Shown piece by piece: positions 29,121 through 36,866 of a stretch of DNA of 50,821 bases. Position numbers and translations under genes: made by a program. The stretch comes from an archaeon. Its GTDB lineage: Archaea; EX4484-52; WAPT01. The notes below the pieces were generated by a model. The model made no database searches. It had not been told where the DNA came from and saw only the letters and a list, made by a program, of their open reading frames with translations. The stretch covers positions 1-50,821 of the forward strand of contig JAPDKB010000002.1 of NCBI GenBank assembly GCA_029258795.1, given 5' to 3'. Positions within the stretch are counted from its first letter, which is position 1; the number at the start of each line of letters is the position of its first letter.

Positions 29121-29288
29121 ATGAGGATCAGCTTGAAAAGAAAAGCTGAAAGTGTGAGATAGAAGAATGAATATTTTTCCGTTTTTGCAAAAAGTTCCAG
29201 CAAAAGAATTGATGAGTCTGAAAAGATAAGAATTTATTGTTCTAGTCTGAGAGATACGGAGGAAATCTCTTCTGTGACCATATGTTAA
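29121..29288 (+). pseudogene. Decayed remnant of a DUF234 ATPase carboxy terminus
   Basis: Read in frame from 29121, this stretch gives a TAG (29160-29162), then KNEYFSVFAKSSSKRIDE and KIRIYCSSLRDTEEI, ending at TAA 29286-29288. The intact paralogues at 24910 and 26358 have RKESFAVFAKSFSKRIDE and VYCFDxEDMER in the same order. It therefore looks like the last 50-55 codons of a third copy, with a stop, a short deletion before the stop and several substitutions. No ATPase domain remains. The rest of 29102-29393 holds only this remnant and the AT-rich promoter of the next gene. Confidence 0.7.
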
Positions 29289-29359
29289 GAAGTTTTTACA
29301 TTTATAGAACTAAAATTGTTGTTTTTTCTGAAGATTTAGGTTTTTGAATACTGTCAGAA

Positions 29360-29370
29360 AAAATTTATTT
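29360..29370 (+). promoter_or_regulatory. TATA box for leaderless V4R gene
   Basis: AATTTATTTTT lies about 28 bases before the ATG at 29394, and no Shine-Dalgarno site precedes that ATG, so the transcript probably begins at or next to the start codon. Confidence 0.5.
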
Positions 29371-29393
29371 TTGAATTAACATAAAAACAACCA

Positions 29394-30062
29394 ATGGGTG
29401 TAAGTTTCCTAGCAAAATTGATTTTATCAGGTGCTCTTAAATTAGACGAAGGTCGCATAAATCTAAAAAATCAGCTAGATTTCTTACTAACTCCGGCACT
29501 TTTTGCTACTCAGATAACAAAATACTTCATATCTCAAGGAAAAGAAGATATACTATATCTTATATCCTGGATAAACGGGTATATTTCTAATTACAAAATA
29601 AAAATGCTGTTTAATTTGGATACTCCCGAAAAAATGTACCGGATTGGGATGGATTTTGGGGAATCTATGGGGATTGGACTTTATAAGACTCATGACTACC
29701 ATCCAGGTAGGTATACACACTTCGTGATACGAACAAATCCTATAGCAGAATTATATGGAAAGTCAGATCGGCCCATTGATTATATAATAGCTGGCGGAAT
29801 GGCTGGAGGCGGATGCTTAGTACACAATGACATATGTCAGAATGTAGAGATAAGATGTAAATCATGCTCTTCTGATGTATGTGAGTTCTTAACTGGGACT
29901 CCTCGAGAACTTAAATCAAGAAATTTATGGAAAGAAGTCCAGGTGCGATACAATTTAAAAGAAATTCTACCCATCCAAAAATATCTTTATGAAGAATACA
30001 ATCCTCAAGAAGAACAAAGAATACTTCAATATGTTTTTGAAGAACTTTCAAAATTAGAATGA
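29394..30062 (+). CDS. V4R-domain protein (4-vinyl reductase-like)
   Basis: A 222-residue soluble protein whose second half has the V4R layout: a glycine-rich turn (AGGMAGGGC) followed by cysteines in CLVHNDIC, RCKSC and VCEFL, resembling the conserved cysteine block of V4R/XylR-N domains that bind small hydrophobic ligands or metal. The amino-terminal third is helical and unmatched. Base composition is visibly more AT-rich than in the surface and ribosomal genes, as is that of its convergent neighbour (9-base overlap at 30054-30062), so the pair may have been acquired together. Likely a ligand-sensing protein; ligand and partner are unknown. Confidence 0.7.
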   Translation: MGVSFLAKLILSGALKLDEGRINLKNQLDFLLTPALFATQITKYFISQGKEDILYLISWINGYISNYKIKMLFNLDTPEKMYRIGMDFGESMGIGLYKTHDYHPGRYTHFVIRTNPIAELYGKSDRPIDYIIAGGMAGGGCLVHNDICQNVEIRCKSCSSDVCEFLTGTPRELKSRNLWKEVQVRYNLKEILPIQKYLYEEYNPQEEQRILQYVFEELSKLE

Positions 30063-30887
30063 ATCAGCTATTTTATCTTTTTCCTCTTTTAACTTATTGT
30101 AGAGTCTTTGGCGATATGGTTCTTCATCTAGCCGATTTATATCCCTTTTAGCCTCTTTATATACTTCACTAGCGAGTTTGGGGATTAGTTCCGGTTCTCT
30201 TTGCTCTAGTATAATAATAGGAGTATGAGTTTCATGCTGTTTGTCATGAATGACATCATTTATGTCTTTAACAAATAAATTAAATTTTCTGAAGCCTTGA
30301 AAAGCTCTTTTGATTTTATCTTTATCTCTAATATTGGGGTTTTTGATTAACGGTATTTCTACAAAACCTATTATGTCATAACTTCTTGTTCTGTAGTTTT
30401 TCAATCCAATATCTAGCATATTGTCTTTATCTTCCTCTTGAAGTAGTAGTTGAATCGTATATTTCTCTCCACTCTGAACAAGTTGTAACACGGTTATATG
30501 CTCATTAAATATATTCTGGATATTTTCAGGAGCGATACCAAAAGCTCGTACTATTTTACCAAGTTCAAAAATATGCGCTGCACTTTCATACTTATTCATT
30601 TTTTCATCAGTTATTTCATCTCCAATAGCGGTAGCATAATCCAAAGCTATAGAATACGGAAGTAATTCGACCGGATACTTTTCCTTAAACACATCGTATA
30701 CATGTCTAGTTCTCAAGTCTTTTCTTCCTGTCTTGAATTTGTTATGAAGGAGTTGAGAAGACATACAGCTTATACTGTCTATTACCTCCGGGAGCTCAGG
30801 AATTCCAATTATTTTGCTCTCCTCTTTAATGTATTTTTTATCGATATTTACAAACTCCTCATATATATTTTCTATATCCTCTAGCAT
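30054..30887 (-). CDS. Unrecognised AT-rich gene, 277 aa
   Basis: I do not recognise this protein. It is soluble, without signal peptide or membrane helix, mostly helical at the amino terminus (NIYEEFVNIDKKYIKEE), with a central beta-rich part (about 125-190, YTIQLLLQEEDK and YDIIGFVEIPLI) and a charged helical end rich in Lys, Arg and Glu. There is no P-loop, zinc knuckle or catalytic motif that I can name. A TATA-like CTTAAATAATTT lies about 35 bases upstream on the minus strand, and codon use is AT-rich like the V4R gene it converges with (9-base overlap). Its surroundings are NTPase genes of accessory type. Confidence 0.75.
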   Translation of the reverse strand: MLEDIENIYEEFVNIDKKYIKEESKIIGIPELPEVIDSISCMSSQLLHNKFKTGRKDLRTRHVYDVFKEKYPVELLPYSIALDYATAIGDEITDEKMNKYESAAHIFELGKIVRAFGIAPENIQNIFNEHITVLQLVQSGEKYTIQLLLQEEDKDNMLDIGLKNYRTRSYDIIGFVEIPLIKNPNIRDKDKIKRAFQGFRKFNLFVKDINDVIHDKQHETHTPIIILEQREPELIPKLASEVYKEAKRDINRLDEEPYRQRLYNKLKEEKDKIADSF

Positions 30888-30964
30888 TATTAACTACCCA
30901 TAAGTAATAAAACACGAAATTATTTAAGTTTTTCGTTTCTGACCACCTTCCTTACCCAATCCAA

Positions 30965-31729
30965 TTATTTAATTAGCATAGTTGGATCAGTATTGACTTC
31001 TATCTCCTTTGCTTTTATGTCAAACGGAAATAACCCTTTTTCATGATCCGTAAACCTCATTTTTCTTATTTCCAACATTCTATTTTCCTCTGACCCGATG
31101 CTTAGGTAGTGTAACACAATCACTCCATCACACAAAAACTCGCTTATACCATCGCTGCTGAGCTGGTTTGAATCTTCCTGAATCTCGCTGAGGAGGAAAG
31201 CTGTTAGGTTCTTCTCATTTCTCAGCATGTTTATCAAATGGGTTATTATGGCTCTCCTCAACCAGCCCTCATGCCCCATGAACTTTACCTTTTTCTGCGT
31301 TACCCTGACATCAAGTCTTTCAGCTTCAATGAGCAGAGCAGGATGATTTTCAAGAGCTGTCAGAGAGTCGATCACCACCCTATTGTAGTTGCCGCTCTTG
31401 ATCTCCGATATCATCTTGTTGTAGAGCTCATACCCCTCTCTCACAAAATCAAAGCTCAGAATCTTGAGCAGCCCCTTCTTGATGTATCCCTCAACATCCC
31501 ATCCAAACGCCTTGGCTTGCTTAACTATATCCTCATACGGTTGCTCGAAGGAAACGTAAAGCCCCTTCTCCCCCATCTTACAGCCGTTTACCAGAATCTG
31601 CATGGAAAGTATGCTTTTCCCGCTACCAGGAGAACCGCTGATGAGTATTACAGCACCTTTCGGAATTCCTCCGTGCAGGAGTTCATCAAGGCCTTTAATA
31701 CCCGTTTTTGTTCTTTCCATATCCATCAT
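30965..31729 (-). CDS. KaiC/RadA-like RecA-fold ATPase
   Basis: A 254-residue single-domain KaiC-like ATPase. It opens with the family phrase TGIKGLDELLHGGIPKG, then P-loop GSPGSGKS (about 32-39), the SFEQP acidic motif, and Walker B RVVIDSLTAL (about 117-126). Such single-domain archaeal KaiC proteins are linked to signal transduction and often pair with kinases or gas/light sensors. It is read away from tRNA-Gly. The upstream region has a TATA element (CACTTAAATATCC, near 31752-31766) and an ATTGTCGAAAA half-site at 31777-31787 that resembles the hsp20 operator. Function in this organism is not determined by sequence. Confidence 0.85.
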   Translation of the reverse strand: MMDMERTKTGIKGLDELLHGGIPKGAVILISGSPGSGKSILSMQILVNGCKMGEKGLYVSFEQPYEDIVKQAKAFGWDVEGYIKKGLLKILSFDFVREGYELYNKMISEIKSGNYNRVVIDSLTALENHPALLIEAERLDVRVTQKKVKFMGHEGWLRRAIITHLINMLRNEKNLTAFLLSEIQEDSNQLSSDGISEFLCDGVIVLHYLSIGSEENRMLEIRKMRFTDHEKGLFPFDIKAKEIEVNTDPTMLIK

Positions 31730-31947
31730 ATTTTGATTTTATGTTATGCAGGGATATTTAAGTGTTTCGAATTAAATTTTCGACAATTGTTGACTTTTAA
31801 AATAAATGGAAATTATTTTATTCTGCCAAGCTGAGTTTCGAAATAAAGGAGGCGGCAACGGTTCTTTTTACACAATGCGTGAATGTGTGTTGGGAGAAGA
31901 TAAAGAAATGCTGGCTGAACTTTGGCTCAAGCCAAACCCAGAGAATG

Positions 31948-31960
31948 TTTTAAATAATTT
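31948..31960 (+). promoter_or_regulatory. TATA box for tRNA-Gly
   Basis: A TTTTAAATAATT element lies about 45 bases before the mature 5' end of tRNA-Gly, similar in sequence to the elements before tRNA-Trp and tRNA-iMet. Confidence 0.45.
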
Positions 31961-32000
31961 TCCCGCTATCACAAATTAACATCAAAATCTGTGTGTTCCT

Positions 32001-32123
32001 GCGCCGGTGGTCTAGGGGTATGACTGCGGCCTTCCAAGCCGCCAGCCCGGGTTCGAATGCTGCGGAAGCAGAGCTTGAAAGCTTGTGGTTGCTCCGCGGC
32101 TGAAAATCCCGGCCGGCGCACCA
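32001..32123 (+). tRNA. tRNA-Gly(UCC) with T-loop intron
   Basis: Acceptor GCGCCGG (32001-32007) pairs with CCGGCGC (32113-32119), then A and an encoded CCA. D-stem GTC/GAC. Anticodon stem GCGGC (32026-32030) and GCCGC (32038-32042) enclose CTTCCAA, anticodon TCC. T-stem CCGGG (32047-32051) pairs with CCCGG (32108-32112). A 49-nt intron (32058-32106) splits the T-loop at 59/60. After removal the T-loop reads TTCGAAT and the tRNA is 74 nt with CCA. There is no intron in the anticodon loop. Confidence 0.92.
32058..32106 (+). other. T-loop intron of tRNA-Gly
   Basis: Textbook bulge-helix-bulge: outer helix is the T-stem, central 4-bp helix TTCG (32052-32055) with TGAA (32101-32104), 3-nt bulges AAT (32056-32058) and AAT (32105-32107) on opposite strands, and an 8-bp inner helix (32059-32066 with 32093-32100, one G:U). 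Cutting after the second base of each bulge leaves exactly TTCGAAT. Confidence 0.88.
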
Positions 32124-32229
32124 ACCAACCATAAATCCCTGATTCTTTCGGTGTTGAAAGGGAAGATTAATATATATCTTCTTCACAAAAATTTCATCAG
32201 GTGTCTTAAAATATTTAGATATTGGGTTG

Positions 32230-34215
32230 ATGGTCATGAGCTTGAGAGCCGTGCTCAAAAAAATGGGACAGTATCAGGGAAATTTGGGAAGCAAAAGCAT
32301 GGCAAATACATCACAATCTCAGATTAGAACTAACACTGTTTCATCAGGAAAAAACGTTGTTAACGTGCAAAAAATCCCGAAGGTTAATCACCTCATTCTC
32401 AGAATGGCACAGAAGCTGAAGGAATACGAAAAACTCCGGGAGGAAAGGAAGAGGAAGAGTGAGATTCTACCCATCTTTGCCGCTCAGGTGGAAGGTGCTG
32501 GAGGCGCTTCACTTTCAGCAACACCGCCTGCTTCTTATGGCGGTGCTCCTCCCACACGATCTGGAGTGAGTGGGAGTGAAGCTGGAGCCGGCGTTTCAGC
32601 GGGTGTAGAGGTGGAAGGAGCGGGGGGAGAAGTCTCGCTTACTAGTGTGTCGGGAAGTGCTCTGGGTTTAATGAAAGAGATGTTTTTCCTTACCAAAGAA
32701 GTGACTGAGGAATCAAAAAGGGATATAAATATAAAGTATCCACTTGTTCCCCTTCATCCAAAACCAAATGAGCCCGTTTACGCTTGGGCACACATACACT
32801 GGGACCCACGCTATCGCTCTCTCATCTACGAGGTTCATGAACCGGAGATAACTCAAGGAGAAAAAGTCCAGCTGGAAGAAATAAAAAAGATTTTGGAAGA
32901 CAAAATCGATGTTTCTCTTGACCTCATAGGGAAAGGTGCGGCAATAAACTACCTCAAAAGGATGCTGAATAAGATAATAACTGCATACGGTTTCAACCTA
33001 ACGCCAAGGCAGAGGGAGGTTTTTGAATACTACGTTCTCAGGGATTTTATAGGGCTGGGTAAGATTCAACCCCTCCTGAACGACCCGAACATAGAGGACA
33101 TAAGCTGCGATGGAGTTAACATCCCTGTTTATGTGTATCACCGTGATCCAAAAATAGGTTCATTGCGAACCAACGTGATTTTTGAGAGTACAGAAGAGCT
33201 GGATGAGTTCGTGATCAAGCTTGCACAATGGTGCGGGAGAAGCATCTCGGTAGCTGAACCATTACTGGATGGAAGCCTGCCTGATGGTTCTAGAGTTCAG
33301 GCAGTTCTAAGTACTGATATAGCAAGGAGAGGCTCCAACTTCACCATAAGAAAGTTCACCAAAGACCCTCTAACTCCGGTACACCTGCTGGAATATGGAA
33401 CGTTGAATGCAAGAGCCCTCGCTTATTTATGGTATGTGGTTGAGCATAATGGCTCCATTTTGGTGGCAGGACCGACAGCTTCCGGTAAAACCACTTTACT
33501 GAACTCAATCTCCCTCTTTATAAGACCTGAGGCCAAAATAGTCAGCATAGAGGATACGCCGGAGCTTAGATTGCCGCACGAACACTGGATTCCCGAAGTT
33601 GCGAGGTCAGCTGTAAGCGCAGAAACAGGAAAAATAGGAGAGGTTACCATGTTCGATCTCGTGAAGGCATCTTTAAGACAGAGACCCGATTACATAATAG
33701 TGGGTGAAGTGAGAGGTGAAGAAGCATATATCCTATTTCAGGAAATGGCCACTGGTCATGCAGGTTTGGCAACGATTCATGCGGACTCGCTTGAAAAGCT
33801 AATAGATAGGCTTACAACCCCACCAATAAACCTTTCACCCTCTTTACTGGAGATACTCGATCTGATCATCTTTGTCAAGAGGTTGAAATACAAAGGAGAA
33901 TATGTAAGAAAAGTCACAAACATATACGAGGTTAAGGGATACGACACTGTAAAAAAGAAGCTCATATGCAACGAGGTTTTCAAGTGGGATCCCAAAAAAG
34001 ACGAGATAGTGGTCGTAAATAAATCCTATTTACTCGAGAAAATAAAGGAAATGACCGGGATCACTGATGAAGAGCTTGCGGTTGAGCTTGAGAACAGAGA
34101 AAAGTTGCTGTTGTGGGCTAAAGAAAAGGGAATAAAGGATTATAGAGATCTGGGAAAACTTCTTTCACAGTATTACGCGGATTCGGTAAGAGTCATGGAA
34201 AGTATTGAAGAATAA
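32230..34215 (+). CDS. GspE/TadA-type pilus or secretion ATPase
   Basis: A 662-residue protein of the archaeal GspE2/PilT-like family of hexameric ATPases that drive type IV pilus or archaellum-like assembly from the cytoplasm. P-loop GPTASGKTTL is at about 414, an Asp-box VSIEDTPELRLP follows, Walker B lies in IIVGEVRGEEA, and the His box in GHAGLATIHAD. The first 135 residues are unusual: a basic helical start and then a low-complexity linker rich in Gly, Ala, Ser and Pro (about 90-140), which might be a flexible tether to another subunit. ATGs at 32230 and 32236 are both possible starts; a TATA-like TAATATATATCTT lies near 32169. It is first in an operon with two GspF-like membrane proteins and three pilin-like proteins. 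Confidence 0.9.
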   Translation: MVMSLRAVLKKMGQYQGNLGSKSMANTSQSQIRTNTVSSGKNVVNVQKIPKVNHLILRMAQKLKEYEKLREERKRKSEILPIFAAQVEGAGGASLSATPPASYGGAPPTRSGVSGSEAGAGVSAGVEVEGAGGEVSLTSVSGSALGLMKEMFFLTKEVTEESKRDINIKYPLVPLHPKPNEPVYAWAHIHWDPRYRSLIYEVHEPEITQGEKVQLEEIKKILEDKIDVSLDLIGKGAAINYLKRMLNKIITAYGFNLTPRQREVFEYYVLRDFIGLGKIQPLLNDPNIEDISCDGVNIPVYVYHRDPKIGSLRTNVIFESTEELDEFVIKLAQWCGRSISVAEPLLDGSLPDGSRVQAVLSTDIARRGSNFTIRKFTKDPLTPVHLLEYGTLNARALAYLWYVVEHNGSILVAGPTASGKTTLLNSISLFIRPEAKIVSIEDTPELRLPHEHWIPEVARSAVSAETGKIGEVTMFDLVKASLRQRPDYIIVGEVRGEEAYILFQEMATGHAGLATIHADSLEKLIDRLTTPPINLSPSLLEILDLIIFVKRLKYKGEYVRKVTNIYEVKGYDTVKKKLICNEVFKWDPKKDEIVVVNKSYLLEKIKEMTGITDEELAVELENREKLLLWAKEKGIKDYRDLGKLLSQYYADSVRVMESIEE

Positions 34216-34246
34216 AACTAACAACTTTCCTCACGGTGATAATTAA

Positions 34247-35152
34247 ATGGAAATGGATGATAGGAAAAAGGGTTCGTTTCTAACTTTATGGACAGGAATG
34301 TGCTACCAATGGTTTGGCTCTTTTGTAAATCAGTATTTGGTAGAAACTTTCAGAGACATGCACGTTGATCTTAGAAGGGCCATGATTCCGTTAACTTTGG
34401 TGGAGTATCTGTCTTTGGCGTTGGGCACATCAGGAGTTGTGTTCTTTTTCATGTCTATCTTCCTTACCATGTTATTCACCCTGCTTTTCAGAAGCGTGCT
34501 ATTTGGCGTATTTGCAGGAGTGCTTGGAGGTTTCGTTTTTGCTATCGGAACATTCATTCTGTTTTACCTTTACCCATCTGTTGTGGTGGGAGAAAGAAAG
34601 AAAAAGATAGATGATACCCTTCCATTTGCCACCCTTTACATGGCAACTATGGCTGGGACAGGGGCTCCAATAGTTAGCATTTTCAGAATGTTATCTAAAT
34701 TTAAGGAATATGGAGAGGTGGCAAAGGAAGCCAAAAGGGTTGTGGAAACTGTGGAAATAACAGGAGCTCCAATAACCCGTGTGCTGGAGGATGTGGCTGA
34801 AAGAACACCGTCTGAAGCTTTTAGAGAATTACTGTGGGGGATAAGAAGCACCATAACTGTAGGAGGTGATTTAAGAACCTATCTTTACGAGAAGGCAAGA
34901 GGTTTTATACAGGAATATCGAAGAAGGTTAGCTGCCTATACAAACCAACTAGTAACCTTCCTCGAAATTTACATCAATGCTGTGATAATAGGCGTGGTGT
35001 TCTTTGTTGTACTTACGAGCATAATAGGAATTTTCGGAATTGACGCGAAAACAATATTGTTTATTCATTACGCACTGATATTCGTAGCGTTACCTTTAGC
35101 ATCTGTTGGGTTCATTGTGCTAATAAGAGGTATACAACCACACTCTGAATAA
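34247..35152 (+). CDS. GspF/TadC-like pilus assembly membrane protein 1
   Basis: A 301-residue integral membrane protein with helices near 60-85 and 85-108, a cytoplasmic T2SSF-type domain in the middle (DDTLPFATLYMATMAGTGAP, then GGDLRTYLYEKARGF) and a final pair of helices at about 235-290. It would form the inner-membrane platform on which the ATPase acts. GGTGAT six bases before the ATG fixes the start. It lies 31 bases after the ATPase gene and 19 before the start chosen for the second platform gene. The related protein downstream suggests the platform is a heterodimer. Confidence 0.85.
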   Translation: MEMDDRKKGSFLTLWTGMCYQWFGSFVNQYLVETFRDMHVDLRRAMIPLTLVEYLSLALGTSGVVFFFMSIFLTMLFTLLFRSVLFGVFAGVLGGFVFAIGTFILFYLYPSVVVGERKKKIDDTLPFATLYMATMAGTGAPIVSIFRMLSKFKEYGEVAKEAKRVVETVEITGAPITRVLEDVAERTPSEAFRELLWGIRSTITVGGDLRTYLYEKARGFIQEYRRRLAAYTNQLVTFLEIYINAVIIGVVFFVVLTSIIGIFGIDAKTILFIHYALIFVALPLASVGFIVLIRGIQPHSE

Positions 35153-35171
35153 AAAATTGGCGGTGCGTGTC

Positions 35172-36155
35172 ATGTTCGAGAGTTTGCTTGGGGGAGGAAG
35201 CAAACAGAAAAAAAGGAAAACACTTGATGAAAAGAAAACGTTCTATGATTACCGTTATTTACTCATAATCATGTTCTTCATTCTTCTCTTCATAGGTATG
35301 TTGGCGAGCAGTATCAATCCAAAACTAATGTCGATGTTTGTTCTGCTTGGCATGTTTACATGCATCCTACCCTATTTTGCCCTAGAGTATTTTGAATTTG
35401 CCAAATACAAAAAAATGGAGGAATATTTTCCATTTTTTCTGAGGGACTTTGCTGAAGCCATAAGAAGCGGGATGACCTTTCCCAGTGCTTTAAGAATGAC
35501 AGCAAAGATAGATTATGGCGCTCTTTCAGTCGAGATAAGGAGGGCTGCAGCCCAGCTTTCTTGGGGCATACCTTTTGTTAAAGTGCTCCGAAGGTTTGGA
35601 GAAAGGCTCAAAGGAAGCAAGGTATTAAAACAGAGCATAGCAATTATAATAGAAACGTTCAATTCCGGAGGAGATGTTGCCACAACGATGGACTCATTGG
35701 CTGACAGCATGAGTACTATTCGTGAAATGGAACTGGAAAGGAAAGCAGCACTCCAGCAGCAGGTGATGATTATATATATTGTTTTTATCATCTTTCTGGG
35801 TTTACTTGTGGGTATAGACAAATTCCTGATAACCAGATTCATGAGCACCTTCCAGACCATAGAACAGGCATCTGAAGCTACGCAATCGATGGGTTTCGGA
35901 GGATTTCAGTTTAGAGCTGAGGATTACTGCGACTACGCCATTGCTTCTCCAGTATGCGGCTTTGGCAGGATGTTCGGGTTTTCAGGAGATGACCTATATT
36001 ACAAATCCATCTTTTTATTGATGGCGCTGATTCAAAGTGTGTGCCAGGGTATATTGATCGGAGTTATGCTTGAGAATAGCGCTAAAGCAGGATTTAAGCA
36101 CGTGGCTATAATGATGGCCCTGTCACTTGTGGCGCTTCCTATTTTCCTAGGGTGA
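35172..36155 (+). CDS. GspF/TadC-like pilus assembly membrane protein 2
   Basis: A 327-residue membrane protein with a hydrophobic pair near 20-70, a cytoplasmic T2SSF-type helical domain (FFLRDFAEAIRSGMTFPSAL, then IIETFNSGGDVATTMDSLAD), and helices at about 200-225, 275-300 and 310-325. Start is taken at the ATG 35172 because GGCGGTG lies just before it; a TTG at 35157 would add five residues. Archaeal systems often have two TadC-like platform proteins, matching this pair. It precedes the pilin-like genes by six bases, so the cluster is one transcript. Confidence 0.83.
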   Translation: MFESLLGGGSKQKKRKTLDEKKTFYDYRYLLIIMFFILLFIGMLASSINPKLMSMFVLLGMFTCILPYFALEYFEFAKYKKMEEYFPFFLRDFAEAIRSGMTFPSALRMTAKIDYGALSVEIRRAAAQLSWGIPFVKVLRRFGERLKGSKVLKQSIAIIIETFNSGGDVATTMDSLADSMSTIREMELERKAALQQQVMIIYIVFIIFLGLLVGIDKFLITRFMSTFQTIEQASEATQSMGFGGFQFRAEDYCDYAIASPVCGFGRMFGFSGDDLYYKSIFLLMALIQSVCQGILIGVMLENSAKAGFKHVAIMMALSLVALPIFLG

Positions 36156-36161
36156 TGAAAG

Positions 36162-36866
36162 TTGAAAATGAAAAAAGCTCAGACGAATCTTGATTTTGCA
36201 ACCAGTATAAGTGTCTTTATAGTAGTGCTGGGTTTCTATTTTTATTATGTTTCAGGTCAGATAGCGGCAAGCACTGTGAAGCTAGATGAATTGAAGGGCG
36301 AATCAGAATGCGCACTAGCAGCAACGGCTTTGATGAACAAGTTGGTGCTGAACAATATGAGTTTGAATGAAAATTATTTCAATTCTGCTATTAAGGGGTG
36401 TATCGTATCCCCTCCACCTAATTCTCCAGACTGGGACGCTTACCAAGCCTTTCTTCAAAGCATAAATCTCACGAAAAGAAGCGCGTACTTAAGGATGGAT
36501 TTACTCCTCACAACTTCATACCTCATGAAAGTAACGGAAGAGTACACAGAAGGCACTCTCTATTTTAATCACAAAACCTATCCTGTGGTGTGTAATGTAA
36601 CTGCAAATTCAATTATGATAAATAATACGGGGCCGTATAAGGTTGGGGCGAATGTAACACTTGACAGTGTGAAGTTTACTGTTCATTGGATTGATCCCTC
36701 TTGCCAATACGCTGTGCTGAAGAATGTGAGGCCCTTCCACCAGTGTGGTGCTCTTCCTTCAATAGCATTAAGTGGTAGAGGTATTGGGGGAGGAAGGCAA
36801 GTGAAATATGTGTTCTTTGCTGTTAAGGATGGACAGCTTCTCAGGGTGACGTTTTTATGCATGTAA
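36162..36866 (+). CDS. Pilin-like protein (class III signal-like amino terminus)
   Basis: A 234-residue protein starting KKAQTNLDFATSISVFIVVLGFYF: a short basic leader, Gln-Thr, then a hydrophobic helix, like prepilin-type proteins processed by archaeal PilD/EppA peptidases. The rest is a beta-rich exported domain with four N-X-S/T sequons and several cysteines. A TTG at 36162 with GGTGAT five bases ahead is the best start; the ATG at 36168 is an alternative. Its end overlaps the next start by ten bases. Probably a minor pilin or pseudopilin of this system. Confidence 0.75.
   Translation: MKMKKAQTNLDFATSISVFIVVLGFYFYYVSGQIAASTVKLDELKGESECALAATALMNKLVLNNMSLNENYFNSAIKGCIVSPPPNSPDWDAYQAFLQSINLTKRSAYLRMDLLLTTSYLMKVTEEYTEGTLYFNHKTYPVVCNVTANSIMINNTGPYKVGANVTLDSVKFTVHWIDPSCQYAVLKNVRPFHQCGALPSIALSGRGIGGGRQVKYVFFAVKDGQLLRVTFLCM

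Noticed and set aside
24648-32000. Direct att-site copies of the tRNA 3' ends and an integrase gene
   Set aside because: I found no second copy of either tRNA end and no integrase motif in the interval, so the island is not claimed as an integrated element.
31950-32258. A minus-strand frame of 102 codons covering tRNA-Gly
   Set aside because: It overlaps the whole tRNA gene and the promoter of the pilus operon and has no motif.
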